DNA of 42,412 nt from RGIG1959 sp045651865 (GTDB lineage Bacteria; Bacillota; Clostridia; Oscillospirales; Acutalibacteraceae). Shown here in pieces: positions 7,993-14,769 of this stretch (positions within the stretch are counted from its first letter, which is position 1; each line of letters starts with the position of its first letter). The notes under the pieces were generated by a model that saw only the letters and a program-made list of their open reading frames with translations, was not told the DNA's origin and made no database searches. The position numbers and the translations under genes are program-made. The stretch is taken from positions 1 to 42,412 of the forward strand of contig JAZRTC010000089.1 of NCBI GenBank assembly GCA_045651865.1. Direction: 5' to 3'.

Positions 7993-9762
7993 ATGAAACA
8001 AACGATCCTGCGCATCACCGCCGCCGTGCTGACAGCGGCACTGATGCTGACAAGCCTGACGGGGTGCGGTGACATCTACGGTGACAAGCTGACCGATACC
8101 GCCCGCGACGAGCAGAACAAAGCAAGCCTGTCGGCACCCATTCCGCTGTCGGGATTTGAAGATATTGCCGACAAGAACGGACTTTGCACCTATCAGATGG
8201 TCGCCGAGCTGACCGATACCTACACCTTCACCTGCGAGCGGGCGCAAGCGCTCACCGTGAAAACCCCGCGTGAAACCGTTGAAGGTACAACGGAGGTGCA
8301 GGCGGCGATTGAAGCGGGTGATACCGTGACAATCACCGTCAAAGCACAGAAGGAAAAGAAGGTGCAGGTCACGGCACAGGCGGATAATCATCTGCAACGA
8401 CTGCCGTACACGCCGAATTTCACAGTAGACCCTGCAACGCTGGATACCGAAGGCGACGGCAAAAAGCCTGCGCCGACGGTGATCGAATACAAAAAGCGTG
8501 AAGGCGGCACCTATGTGTACCTCAACAACCCCGAAAAACTGCAACCCTGCGATGTCGGGCAGGCGATCCTGCGTGACGAGGGACTGTCGGGCGATGTGCA
8601 GGTGACATGGGAGCATTCCAATTACACAGGGCAGTACATCACGCTCGGCTATCAGCTCAAAAACGAGGGCGAGACGGATGCGTTTGTCACCGTTTACAAC
8701 ATCGGCTACCAGATTCAGGGCGAGTGGCTCGGTCAACAATCGTGGTCGGATTATTACAATTATAAATTTGAACTGCCCGAGGATTATTTTATCAAAGGCG
8801 GCAGCGTCAACGAGCGCTATCTCGGACAGGATTTCATCGATTATACCCCGCGTGTGTTCCAGCCGACGACCTACCGCATCCCTGCAGGTGAGTATATCTG
8901 GCTGATCGGCGGCACAACGGCAGATGCGTTCAACGATACCAATGTGGCGGGAACAGCCAACAAGATTGTGTTGCAGAAGCGTTGCACCAACGCCGTGGCA
9001 AAATGCTTCATCACGGGCAGTGCGGTGACGGGTACCTTCTACTGCTACACCGATATCGAACAGGTGAAAGCCGAGCCTGAGGAGCAAGGCTATATCACGA
9101 TGCGCGATGGCACCGAGTTCGGCCTTCAGTACAAGGGTGTCGATTACCACGCGGCACTCATCGAAAGCAACCCCGTGTTTATCCTCAACGACAGCATCGC
9201 TCCGGGCAAGCGTCTGCCGGTGACCTACAACTTTGAGCAGGCGAATGAAGATTTCTGGTGGGATGAAAAAGAACCCTATGCGGCGTTGCAAACCGAAGAA
9301 AAGACGAACGAAGGGTATAGCTGGAACACCAATATCAGCCCGCACGGACGCAAGGGGGCAATCGGTGTGGATATGTCCTCGTTTGAATGTGTTACCACCG
9401 ACGGCGAAACCGTGACGATCGATGTCAACCATCGTGACGGCACGGGTGAAGCGCCGAATGTCGGCAACTGGATGATCGACTACCATGACAATATGACTTT
9501 TGTCAACCAGGGCGACCGCAAGCGCACCGTCACGATCAACAAATCGGCAAACGGCGCGTTGATGGCGATGGTGATCAGCCCCGAGGGTGAAGTGCTGGCA
9601 ACCAAATGCACCATCATCCCGATTGAGGAGCCTGCCGACCAGCGTCAATGGTCCATTTACACGGTTGAGATTCCGCCGCATTCCACGGTGCAGTTCTGCG
9701 TCAGCTTCCTGCTGATGGGCAATTCCAGCGGCAATGTCAATCACTGGATCACCGTTGTGTAA
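7993..9762 (+). CDS. Large lipoprotein of unknown function
   Basis: 589 residues; the ATG at 7993 is preceded by AAGGAGA and lies 20 bases after the previous stop, so it shares the operon. The lipoprotein signal ends LTGC (Cys25). The remainder is soluble, beta-rich in appearance, with many Tyr/Trp/Asn and few Cys. It has no catalytic motif I recognise. About residues 125-150 look like a linker (Asp/Gly/Lys/Pro-rich). The C-terminal 130 residues resemble a beta-sandwich (KRTVTINKSANGALMAMV...HSTVQFCVSF). By position it is probably the third exported component of the GH26-like locus, perhaps a carbohydrate-binding or scaffold protein; this is inference. Confidence 0.7.
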   Translation: MKQTILRITAAVLTAALMLTSLTGCGDIYGDKLTDTARDEQNKASLSAPIPLSGFEDIADKNGLCTYQMVAELTDTYTFTCERAQALTVKTPRETVEGTTEVQAAIEAGDTVTITVKAQKEKKVQVTAQADNHLQRLPYTPNFTVDPATLDTEGDGKKPAPTVIEYKKREGGTYVYLNNPEKLQPCDVGQAILRDEGLSGDVQVTWEHSNYTGQYITLGYQLKNEGETDAFVTVYNIGYQIQGEWLGQQSWSDYYNYKFELPEDYFIKGGSVNERYLGQDFIDYTPRVFQPTTYRIPAGEYIWLIGGTTADAFNDTNVAGTANKIVLQKRCTNAVAKCFITGSAVTGTFYCYTDIEQVKAEPEEQGYITMRDGTEFGLQYKGVDYHAALIESNPVFILNDSIAPGKRLPVTYNFEQANEDFWWDEKEPYAALQTEEKTNEGYSWNTNISPHGRKGAIGVDMSSFECVTTDGETVTIDVNHRDGTGEAPNVGNWMIDYHDNMTFVNQGDRKRTVTINKSANGALMAMVISPEGEVLATKCTIIPIEEPADQRQWSIYTVEIPPHSTVQFCVSFLLMGNSSGNVNHWITVV

Positions 9763-9766
9763 TGTA

Positions 9767-9798
9767 AAAAAACACCATCCTTTCGGATGGTGTTTTTT
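9767..9798 (+). terminator. Rho-independent terminator of the carbohydrate locus
   Basis: A-run, 10-bp stem AACACCATCC/GGATGGTGTT (9771-9780 with 9785-9794), TTTC loop, then T-run. It closes the operon and could also work on the opposite strand. Confidence 0.9.
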
Positions 9799-9859
9799 GT
9801 TGTATACAGCCTTCACCTGTCAAGGAGGGAGGCTAAGGTCGTGGTAACGCGCACCGGTT

Positions 9860-10039
9860 TTACGGTTTTTTGGGTGTATAAATCGGAATCTCACCATGCT
9901 TGTTTTCGTACGCTTCGATCGCATCGCGAATGAGAATCAAAATCTCACTGTTGGCACTGCGACCCTCGTAATCGGCAACCACATGGAGCTTGTGCAGCAT
10001 GGTATCCTCAATGCGGATGGACAAACTTTTCACTGCCAT
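9860..10039 (-). CDS. Ribbon-helix-helix (Arc/CopG-like) DNA-binding protein
   Basis: 59 residues; the ATG at 10039 is preceded on the minus strand by GAGGAGGG at 9-10 bases, whereas longer frames start inside AT-rich regulatory DNA. Residues 3-45 (KSLSIRIEDTMLHKLHVV, then NSEILILIRDAIEAYE) have the RHH pattern: a short polar beta strand (SIRIED), a helix, the turn SANSE and a second helix. RHH dimers bind short palindromes and often repress their own gene. A 13-bp inverted repeat covers its ribosome site (10050-10086). It is divergent from the SLOG-fold gene at 10157, so one regulator probably controls both. It may be an antitoxin-like protein, but no toxin gene adjoins it. Confidence 0.75.
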   Translation of the reverse strand: MAVKSLSIRIEDTMLHKLHVVADYEGRSANSEILILIRDAIEAYENKHGEIPIYTPKKP

Positions 10040-10049
10040 ACTATGCCCT

Positions 10050-10086
10050 CCTCTAAAATAAATATATTTTGTGTTTATTTTAGAGG
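10050..10086. promoter_or_regulatory. Operator-like inverted repeat between RHH and SLOG genes
   Basis: Perfect 13-bp arms 10050-10062 and 10074-10086 (CCTCTAAAATAAA/TTTATTTTAGAGG), 11-base AT spacer. The left arm overlaps the RHH ribosome site. A partial third half-site (TAGAGAAAATAAA, 10102-10114) and a 15-base palindrome AACATATATTATGTT (10113-10127) lie beside it. TATTAT (10097-10102, plus) and TATAAT (10098-10103, minus) are candidate -10 boxes for the divergent genes. Autoregulation by the RHH protein is inferred. Confidence 0.6.
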
Positions 10087-10156
10087 GAAAATGTGTTATT
10101 ATAGAGAAAATAAACATATATTATGTTCAAAATGAATTCACACGAGGTTGATTGTT

Positions 10157-10492
10157 ATGAAATTGGCAATAATCGGGTCGCGAAATCTGACCGTACAGGA
10201 TCCGCAGGGGTATATCCCGAGTGGGGTGACAGAGATCGTGTCGGGCGGCGCAATGGGCATTGATCAATGCGCTAAAGCGTATGCGCAGGCATACGGATTA
10301 AAACTGACGGAGTTTTTGCCCGACTATGCCCGTTACGGACAAGCCGCACCCCTTCGGCGTAACGAGCAGATTGTGGCTTATGCCGACGCTGTGCTGGCGT
10401 TTTGGGATGGGGCATCTGCCGGCACACGCTTTGTGATTGAGTTGTGCCAAAAACTTGGCAAGCCAATTCAGATTGTTTACAAAATAAAATAA
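10157..10492 (+). CDS. SLOG-fold protein (DUF2493 / YspA-like)
   Basis: 111 residues from ATG 10157, 9 bases after ACGAGG; a TTG at 10148 would leave no room for the ribosome site. KLAIIGSRN at the start and IVSGGAMGIDQCAKAYA in the middle are the nucleotide-binding turns of the SLOG superfamily (DprA/LOG/YspA relatives). RRNEQIVAYADAVLAFWDGASAGT matches the second half of DUF2493 proteins, where a ligand such as a nucleotide derivative is bound. The exact function of this branch is not known; several SLOG families are thought to sense or process nucleotides in conflict systems. It is flanked on both sides by small RHH regulator genes, and its base composition is AT-richer than its neighbours. 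Confidence 0.75.
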   Translation: MKLAIIGSRNLTVQDPQGYIPSGVTEIVSGGAMGIDQCAKAYAQAYGLKLTEFLPDYARYGQAAPLRRNEQIVAYADAVLAFWDGASAGTRFVIELCQKLGKPIQIVYKIK

Positions 10493-10530
10493 AAAAGCAG
10501 TCAGCGGAAGGGGGCCGCGACTGCTTTTTT
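10491..10530. terminator. Bidirectional terminator between SLOG and second RHH gene
   Basis: A-run, stem GCAGTC with GACTGC plus inner GCGG/CCGC, 7-base loop, T-run. It separates convergent genes at 10492 and 10566. Confidence 0.85.
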
Positions 10531-10565
10531 CAATAAGAACGGATATAAAAAAGGGAGGAAAAGAA

Positions 10566-10760
10566 TTAGTCCGCAGAATCAGAAGGGGGTCTGTCTGTGG
10601 GAAGGGATCCGTTCTTTTCGTGATAACGAACGCATTGTGTCAAAAGATATTCGATCTGACCGTTGATCGAGCGGAAATCTTCTTCCGCCCAGGAGGCAAG
10701 AGCATCGTACAGCGAGCGGGACAGCCGCAGCGGAATTTGCTTTTTTGGCAGTTCAGCCAC
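10566..10760 (-). CDS. Second ribbon-helix-helix (Arc-like) DNA-binding protein, GTG start
   Basis: 64 residues from GTG at 10758-10760. Residues 6-48 (KQIPLRLSRSLYDALASWAE, then SINGQIEYLLTQCV) fit the Arc-type RHH fold: a beta strand with Pro-Leu-Arg-Leu, a helix, the turn RSING and a second helix. The last 12 residues are Pro/Asp/Ser rich and probably disordered. The GTG has no ribosome site of its own, but lies 2 bases after the stop of a 12-codon leader (10763-10801) that has a strong one. This suggests translational coupling. It is transcribed from an excellent promoter at 10848-10876 over which TGATATCA palindromes are placed, so autoregulation is likely. Confidence 0.7.
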   Translation of the reverse strand: MAELPKKQIPLRLSRSLYDALASWAEEDFRSINGQIEYLLTQCVRYHEKNGSLPTDRPPSDSAD

Positions 10761-10762
10761 AG

Positions 10763-10801
10763 TCAGGCAAAGGGGAGCCCCGAAAAATGAACAGCCTGCA
10801 T
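10763..10801 (-). CDS. 12-residue leader peptide coupled to the RHH gene
   Basis: Reads MQAVHFSGLPFA then TGA. On the minus strand AAGGAGG (10808-10814) sits 6 bases before its ATG (10801-10799), and its stop (10765-10763) is 2 bases before the GTG of the RHH gene. It could allow re-initiation of ribosomes on the regulator. The alternative is that the real protein starts at this ATG and a base change or sequencing error breaks the frame, but the downstream RHH domain looks complete without it. Confidence 0.5.
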   Translation of the reverse strand: MQAVHFSGLPFA

Positions 10802-10816
10802 GCCCGTCCTCCTTGG

Positions 10817-10849
10817 TGATATCAGCATAATATCTTTTGATATCAAAAG
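10817..10849. promoter_or_regulatory. Phased TGATATCA operator sites
   Basis: The 8-base palindrome TGATATCA occurs at 10817-10824 and again at 10838-10845, exactly 21 bases (two helical turns) apart. The second is the core of a 16-base perfect palindrome CTTTTGATATCAAAAG (10834-10849) that touches the -10 box of the RHH promoter, and a half site (ATATCA, 10851-10856) overlaps it. This is what a cooperative RHH repressor target looks like; binding was not tested. Confidence 0.6.
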
Positions 10850-10876
10850 TATATCATTCAAGACGGCGCAAGTCAA
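10848..10876 (-). promoter_or_regulatory. Sigma-A promoter of the second RHH gene
   Basis: On the minus strand: -35 TTGACT (10871-10876), 17-base spacer, -10 TATACT (10848-10853). Transcription would start at about 10841, inside the palindrome. Confidence 0.8.
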
Positions 10877-10902
10877 GTCTTTTGGCGAAAAATATATTTT
10901 CC

Positions 10903-10931
10903 TTGCAAGAACGGCAGGTTTTGTGTATAAT
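10903..10931 (+). promoter_or_regulatory. Sigma-A promoter of the dnaD-like operon
   Basis: -35 TTGCAA (10903-10908), 17-base spacer, -10 TATAAT (10926-10931). It is back to back with the RHH promoter; the two -35 boxes are 26 bases apart. Confidence 0.8.
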
Positions 10932-10981
10932 GAAAGGACAATGAATAATTGGGATAGTAGACAATTCGGGAGGTGAGGGCG

Positions 10982-12046
10982 TTGCAATATATGTGGGGAA
11001 GAGCCTGCGCGTTTGATATGGCGGCAATTCCGAAGGCGGCGGCACAGCAGCTTCGGCTGGCAAGTGCGCCGCAGGTCAAGGTGCTTCTCTGGCTCGCGTG
11101 CGCGGGGCAGGGGCAGTTTGATGCGGCGGTGTGTGCCGCGGCGTGCGGCGTCTCACCTGCTGTATGTGAGGAAGCGTTTGCATACTGGATGCAATGCGGC
11201 GTGATCGATGCGACGGTGTCCGTGCCGTCGGCAACCGCGGCGGCGCCTGTATCGTTGCCTGTTCCGGCTCCGGTCACGGCACCTCCTGTGACCGAGCCGA
11301 AGGAAACGGCACCAACCAAGCCGACGGCAACGACCCTCAGCGGTGCAACATCCCCTGCGACTTATCCGTCGCGCACGCAGGTGTTGCAGAAAAAGGCAGA
11401 GGATGCCGCGTTTTCAGCACTGTTGGAAACGGCCGCGGTGAAGCTGGGCAAGATTTTGTCGCCGTCGGATATGTCGGTGTTTTTATACTTGTATCAGGAA
11501 TTGTCCCTGCCGCCCGAGGTTATCCTCATGGCGATCGGCTACGCGGTGCAAAATGGCAAGGGCAAAATGGCGTATATTGAAAAGACCGCGATCGGCTGGG
11601 CAGAGGATGGCATCAACACCTTTGAAGCGGCGGATGCCCATCTGCAAAAGCTGGAGCAATGCACGCAGGCGTGGGACAAGCTGTGCGAATGGCATGAGCT
11701 TTCCGTGATGCGGCCCACGGTGGCGCAAAAGGAGATCGCGCGCCGCTGGATTTTTGAGTGGCAGCTCTCGCGTGAGGTCGTGGATGTGATCGTGAATGTC
11801 ACGGTTGAAAAAACGGGCAAGTTCCAGATGGCGTATGCCGACCGCATCGCCGAACGGCTGCACGCACTCGGCATCACATCGGCCGCCGCCGCGAAGGAGG
11901 AGCTGACCGCCGAGAAAAAACCCGCCAAAAAGGCGCCGTCCAAATCGCGCATGAAAACCGCGACCGACCGTGCGCCGTCGTATAATATTTCGGACTATGA
12001 AAAAATGGTGCGTCGGCATCGCCCGACACCGCCGAAGGAGGATTGA
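10982..12046 (+). CDS. dnaD: DnaD-domain replication initiation protein
   Basis: 354 residues from a TTG at 10982, 9 bases after GGGAGG; GTG 10973 overlaps the ribosome site and ATG 10991 is too distant. Residues 1-75 are a winged-helix-like N-terminal part. An Ala/Pro/Thr-rich linker (about 80-125) follows. Then come two DnaD repeats: about 140-215 (ILSPSDMSVFLYLYQELSL, YIEKTAIGWAEDGI) and about 230-300 (WHELSVMRPTVAQKEIARRW, MAYADRIAERLHALGI). DnaD proteins help load the helicase at the origin or at stalled forks in Firmicutes. A basic tail (KKPAKKAPSKSR) ends the protein. Its stop is 5 bases before the start of the DnaC-like gene, consistent with a two-gene loading module. Confidence 0.85.
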   Translation: MQYMWGRACAFDMAAIPKAAAQQLRLASAPQVKVLLWLACAGQGQFDAAVCAAACGVSPAVCEEAFAYWMQCGVIDATVSVPSATAAAPVSLPVPAPVTAPPVTEPKETAPTKPTATTLSGATSPATYPSRTQVLQKKAEDAAFSALLETAAVKLGKILSPSDMSVFLYLYQELSLPPEVILMAIGYAVQNGKGKMAYIEKTAIGWAEDGINTFEAADAHLQKLEQCTQAWDKLCEWHELSVMRPTVAQKEIARRWIFEWQLSREVVDVIVNVTVEKTGKFQMAYADRIAERLHALGITSAAAAKEELTAEKKPAKKAPSKSRMKTATDRAPSYNISDYEKMVRRHRPTPPKED

Positions 12047-12051
12047 CAGCC

Positions 12052-13035
12052 GTGGCGTATGCCAAGGAGATATACGATGCGGTAGACCGCATTCTGGAAG
12101 ATCGCCGCTTGTCGGCACAGCAACGCGCTGCGGAGCTTCATGCGCGGATGCGTCGCGATCCGCGCGTGTGTGAGCTGGAGATGGTGATGGCAGGATCGGT
12201 GCGCCGTCTGGCGCAGGTGATCCTTGCGCGCGGCAGCAACGATCAGGTGGAGGCGATCCGACAGGAAAATCTCGCCGCACAGGCGCAGATCGCACAACTG
12301 ATGCGTGAAGCAGGCGAAACAGCAACAAGCTTTGAGCCGCAATACACCTGCAAGGCGTGCGAGGACACGGGTTTTGTGAACGGTCGTTCGTGCGCGTGCC
12401 GCACAGCACTGTTGCGCGAAGCGGCGGCGCAAAAGCTCCGCCGTCTGACGGGTATGAAGCCTTGCTCGTTTGACGAGCTGGATATGAGCTATTACAGCGA
12501 AACATACGATGAGGAACTCGGCTGTTCTCCGCGTGAGCATATGCAGAGCATCGTCGACTATTGCCGTTGGTATGCCGACGGTTTCAACACCGGCCGCCCC
12601 AGTCTGCTTCTGCGCGGCGGCACGGGTACGGGCAAAACGCATCTGTCGCTTGCCATTGCGGCGCGCGCCTGCGAGCGGGAGGCGAATGTGATTTACGGCT
12701 CGGTGCAGTCGTTGTTGCACATTCTGGAAAGTGAGCATTTCGGCAGAGCGCAAGGGGATACCGAGCGCACGCTCATCGACTGTGACCTGCTGATTCTGGA
12801 CGATCTCGGCACGGAATTTTCGTCGCCGTTTTATACCAGCGCGCTGTATGCGCTGATCAACGGGCGGATGCTGGCAGGTCACCCGACGATCATCAGCACC
12901 AATCTGGATGCCGATGCGATCGAACGACATTACGGCGAGCAGATTGCCTCGCGCCTGATCGGCACCTATGAACCGCTTCTTTGCGTAGGAAACGATGTGC
13001 GTCAGCAAAAGTTGCAACGCCGTTATCAAGTCTAA
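12052..13035 (+). CDS. DnaC/DnaI-type replicative helicase loader
   Basis: 327 residues from GTG 12052, 10 bases after AAGGAGG, which lies in the end of dnaD; a TTG at 12043 would overlap the ribosome site. The N-terminal helical region (1-95) is followed by a zinc-binding cluster CKACEDTG...CAC at about 99-118, as in DnaI-type loaders. The AAA+ domain then has Walker A GGTGTGKTHL, Walker B LLILDDLGTE, sensor-1 region TIISTNL and an arginine-finger-like SRLIGTYEP. It would bind ATP and deliver the DnaB-type helicase with DnaD. The next gene starts 12 bases on. Confidence 0.9.
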   Translation: MAYAKEIYDAVDRILEDRRLSAQQRAAELHARMRRDPRVCELEMVMAGSVRRLAQVILARGSNDQVEAIRQENLAAQAQIAQLMREAGETATSFEPQYTCKACEDTGFVNGRSCACRTALLREAAAQKLRRLTGMKPCSFDELDMSYYSETYDEELGCSPREHMQSIVDYCRWYADGFNTGRPSLLLRGGTGTGKTHLSLAIAARACEREANVIYGSVQSLLHILESEHFGRAQGDTERTLIDCDLLILDDLGTEFSSPFYTSALYALINGRMLAGHPTIISTNLDADAIERHYGEQIASRLIGTYEPLLCVGNDVRQQKLQRRYQV

Positions 13036-13047
13036 GGAGGATCCATT

Positions 13048-14712
13048 ATGGCAAACGAACGCTTTTGCATGGGTTGTATGCAGCCCATCAGCGAATTTTC
13101 CGATAACTGCTATCACTGCGGCTACCCCGTTACGGGTCAGAACCCCGCAGGATATCTGCCCGTGCGCACGCGCCTCGGCGAGCGCTATGTGATCGGGCGC
13201 GCACTCGAGAAGCGCGGCGACGCGATTGTGTACATCGGCTATGATAAGGCCGAGAAAAACACCGTGCTTATCCGCGAGTTCTTCCCCGAAGGCTTGGCAC
13301 AGCGCCTGTCGCTTCAGGTGGTTGCCATCGAAGGCAAGGAGACGGCATTCGATGAGTGCTATGAGCAATTCCGCAAGCAAAGCCGCACCATTGCGCGCTT
13401 GCGCGAAGTGCCCGCCATGATCCCGATTTACGATATGTTTGAAGCAAACGGCACGATGTATACCGTTGCCGATCATGTGGAAGGTGTGCCGTTCCGCCGT
13501 TATCTGGAGACACTGGGCGGACACATGCAGTGGGCAGCGGCCCGACCGCTGTTCGTGCCGCTGCTGTCGTCGCTGATCTCCGTGCATGCGGCCGGTCTGT
13601 ACCATCTGGGCATTTCGCCCGACTCCATTCTGGTTGACAGCGACAATCGCCTGCGTCTGGACGGCTGGCAGGTTGCCGGCGTGCGTACGGCAGGCGGCGA
13701 TCTGAAAACGATCCAGCCTGCAGGCTATGCCGCGCCCGAGCAATACAACGAGGGCACGGCTGTGTCGCAGGAGGCGGATGTCTATGCGATCGGCGCGACG
13801 ATGCTGTACGCCCTGACGGGCGAGGAACCGCCTGCGGCGCCTGACCGCGTCAATAAAGTGGCGTCGCTGACGGTGCCTGCGAATGTGGCGGAAAAATGGC
13901 CCGCGCATATTGCGCCGTCGCTGTGCGATGCGCTGATGCTCAACCCGCGTCGCCGCATCCAGACGATGGAACAGCTCCGCGACCGTCTGACCACCGCTCC
14001 CGTGGTGGAGGCTTTGCGTGAAGACGCTCTGGAGGAGGAAATCGAGGCGCTTCCCACAGATAAAAAGGACGGCAAGAAGATTGCGATTATCGCGTTGTCG
14101 GCATTGTGCGCCGTGCTGGCGGTCGTGATTATCTGGCTGCTTGCGACGGGCGGTCGCGCGCCCAAGGATCCGGTTACGGATATTCCTGCGGGCAACATCC
14201 CCGCGGCAACCACCACAACGGTTGCGACGAAAGGCACCGAAGCGACCAAACCGAACGCCAATCAATATGCGGTGGAAAATCTGGTGGGTATGTCGCTGGA
14301 TGAAGTGCTCGGCCGTCAGTTGCGCGGCAACATGAGCGTGCATATCAAGGGTAAGGAATTCAGCGATTCCATTCCGGAGGGTATGATCGTGTCCCAATAT
14401 CCGTTGCCCGAAAGCTATGCCGATGTCAACACGGTGATCGAGGTGTATATCAGCGACGGCCCCGCCGACAAAGATATGATCAACCTGCTTGGTTGGGAGC
14501 GCGATGCGGCAGTTACCTATCTGGAGGCGATGGGCTATCGCGTGTCGGTCATCGAGGTCACGGTGTCGGATTATCCGCGCGGTCGCGTGGACGGCATGTC
14601 GCCTGCACCCGGTACGCCGACAGCGGAAGGCGAGGAAGTGGTGCTGCAGATCAGTGCGGTTCCCGAAACGACCTATCCCACCGCACCGACGGCTCTCACG
14701 CCGTACAATTGA
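13048..14712 (+). CDS. Zinc-ribbon, kinase-fold and PASTA membrane protein; predicted pseudokinase
   Basis: 554 residues; ATG 13048 follows AAGGAGG. Order: zinc ribbon (Cys7, Cys10, Cys21, Cys24); kinase-like domain about 47-310; one membrane helix about 345-366; Thr-rich linker; two PASTA domains, about 405-474 and 475-545, outside the cell. Catalytic residues are missing: the VAIK Lys is Arg76 (VLIREFFP), the HRD Asp is Gly188 (HLGISPDS), the metal-binding Asn is Ser193, and DFG reads DGW (205-207). It should therefore not phosphorylate, though it may bind nucleotide or partners. PASTA domains in PrkC-type kinases sense peptidoglycan fragments. Its place in the replication-loader operon suggests a link between wall state and initiation; that is inference. 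Confidence 0.85.
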   Translation: MANERFCMGCMQPISEFSDNCYHCGYPVTGQNPAGYLPVRTRLGERYVIGRALEKRGDAIVYIGYDKAEKNTVLIREFFPEGLAQRLSLQVVAIEGKETAFDECYEQFRKQSRTIARLREVPAMIPIYDMFEANGTMYTVADHVEGVPFRRYLETLGGHMQWAAARPLFVPLLSSLISVHAAGLYHLGISPDSILVDSDNRLRLDGWQVAGVRTAGGDLKTIQPAGYAAPEQYNEGTAVSQEADVYAIGATMLYALTGEEPPAAPDRVNKVASLTVPANVAEKWPAHIAPSLCDALMLNPRRRIQTMEQLRDRLTTAPVVEALREDALEEEIEALPTDKKDGKKIAIIALSALCAVLAVVIIWLLATGGRAPKDPVTDIPAGNIPAATTTTVATKGTEATKPNANQYAVENLVGMSLDEVLGRQLRGNMSVHIKGKEFSDSIPEGMIVSQYPLPESYADVNTVIEVYISDGPADKDMINLLGWERDAAVTYLEAMGYRVSVIEVTVSDYPRGRVDGMSPAPGTPTAEGEEVVLQISAVPETTYPTAPTALTPYN

Positions 14713-14737
14713 CATTTTCGGCAAGATACGCTATGAT
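14709..14737 (+). promoter_or_regulatory. Sigma-A promoter for the CorC-like gene
   Basis: -35 TTGACA (14709-14714), 17-base spacer, -10 TATGAT (14732-14737). The -35 box overlaps the TGA stop of the pseudokinase gene, so the next gene has its own transcription start 20-30 bases before its ribosome site. Confidence 0.85.
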
Positions 14738-14769
14738 AGTTCTATTCTACACGAAAGGGGTTGGCGTTG

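Noticed and set aside
7873..9816. 647-codon minus-strand frame opposite the large lipoprotein gene
   Set aside because: It would read through a strong terminator region and has no domain; the plus-strand gene has a lipobox and a ribosome site.
9860..10760. A classical toxin-antitoxin pair
   Set aside because: RHH proteins are present, but no RelE, MazF, PIN or similar toxin adjoins them; the SLOG gene is divergent or convergent, not in the same operon.
11995..14724. 909-codon open frame on the minus strand opposite dnaC-like and pseudokinase genes
   Set aside because: It is antisense to two genes with clear domains and motifs; the composition (Arg/His-rich, no domain) is what the complementary strand of GC-rich codons gives.
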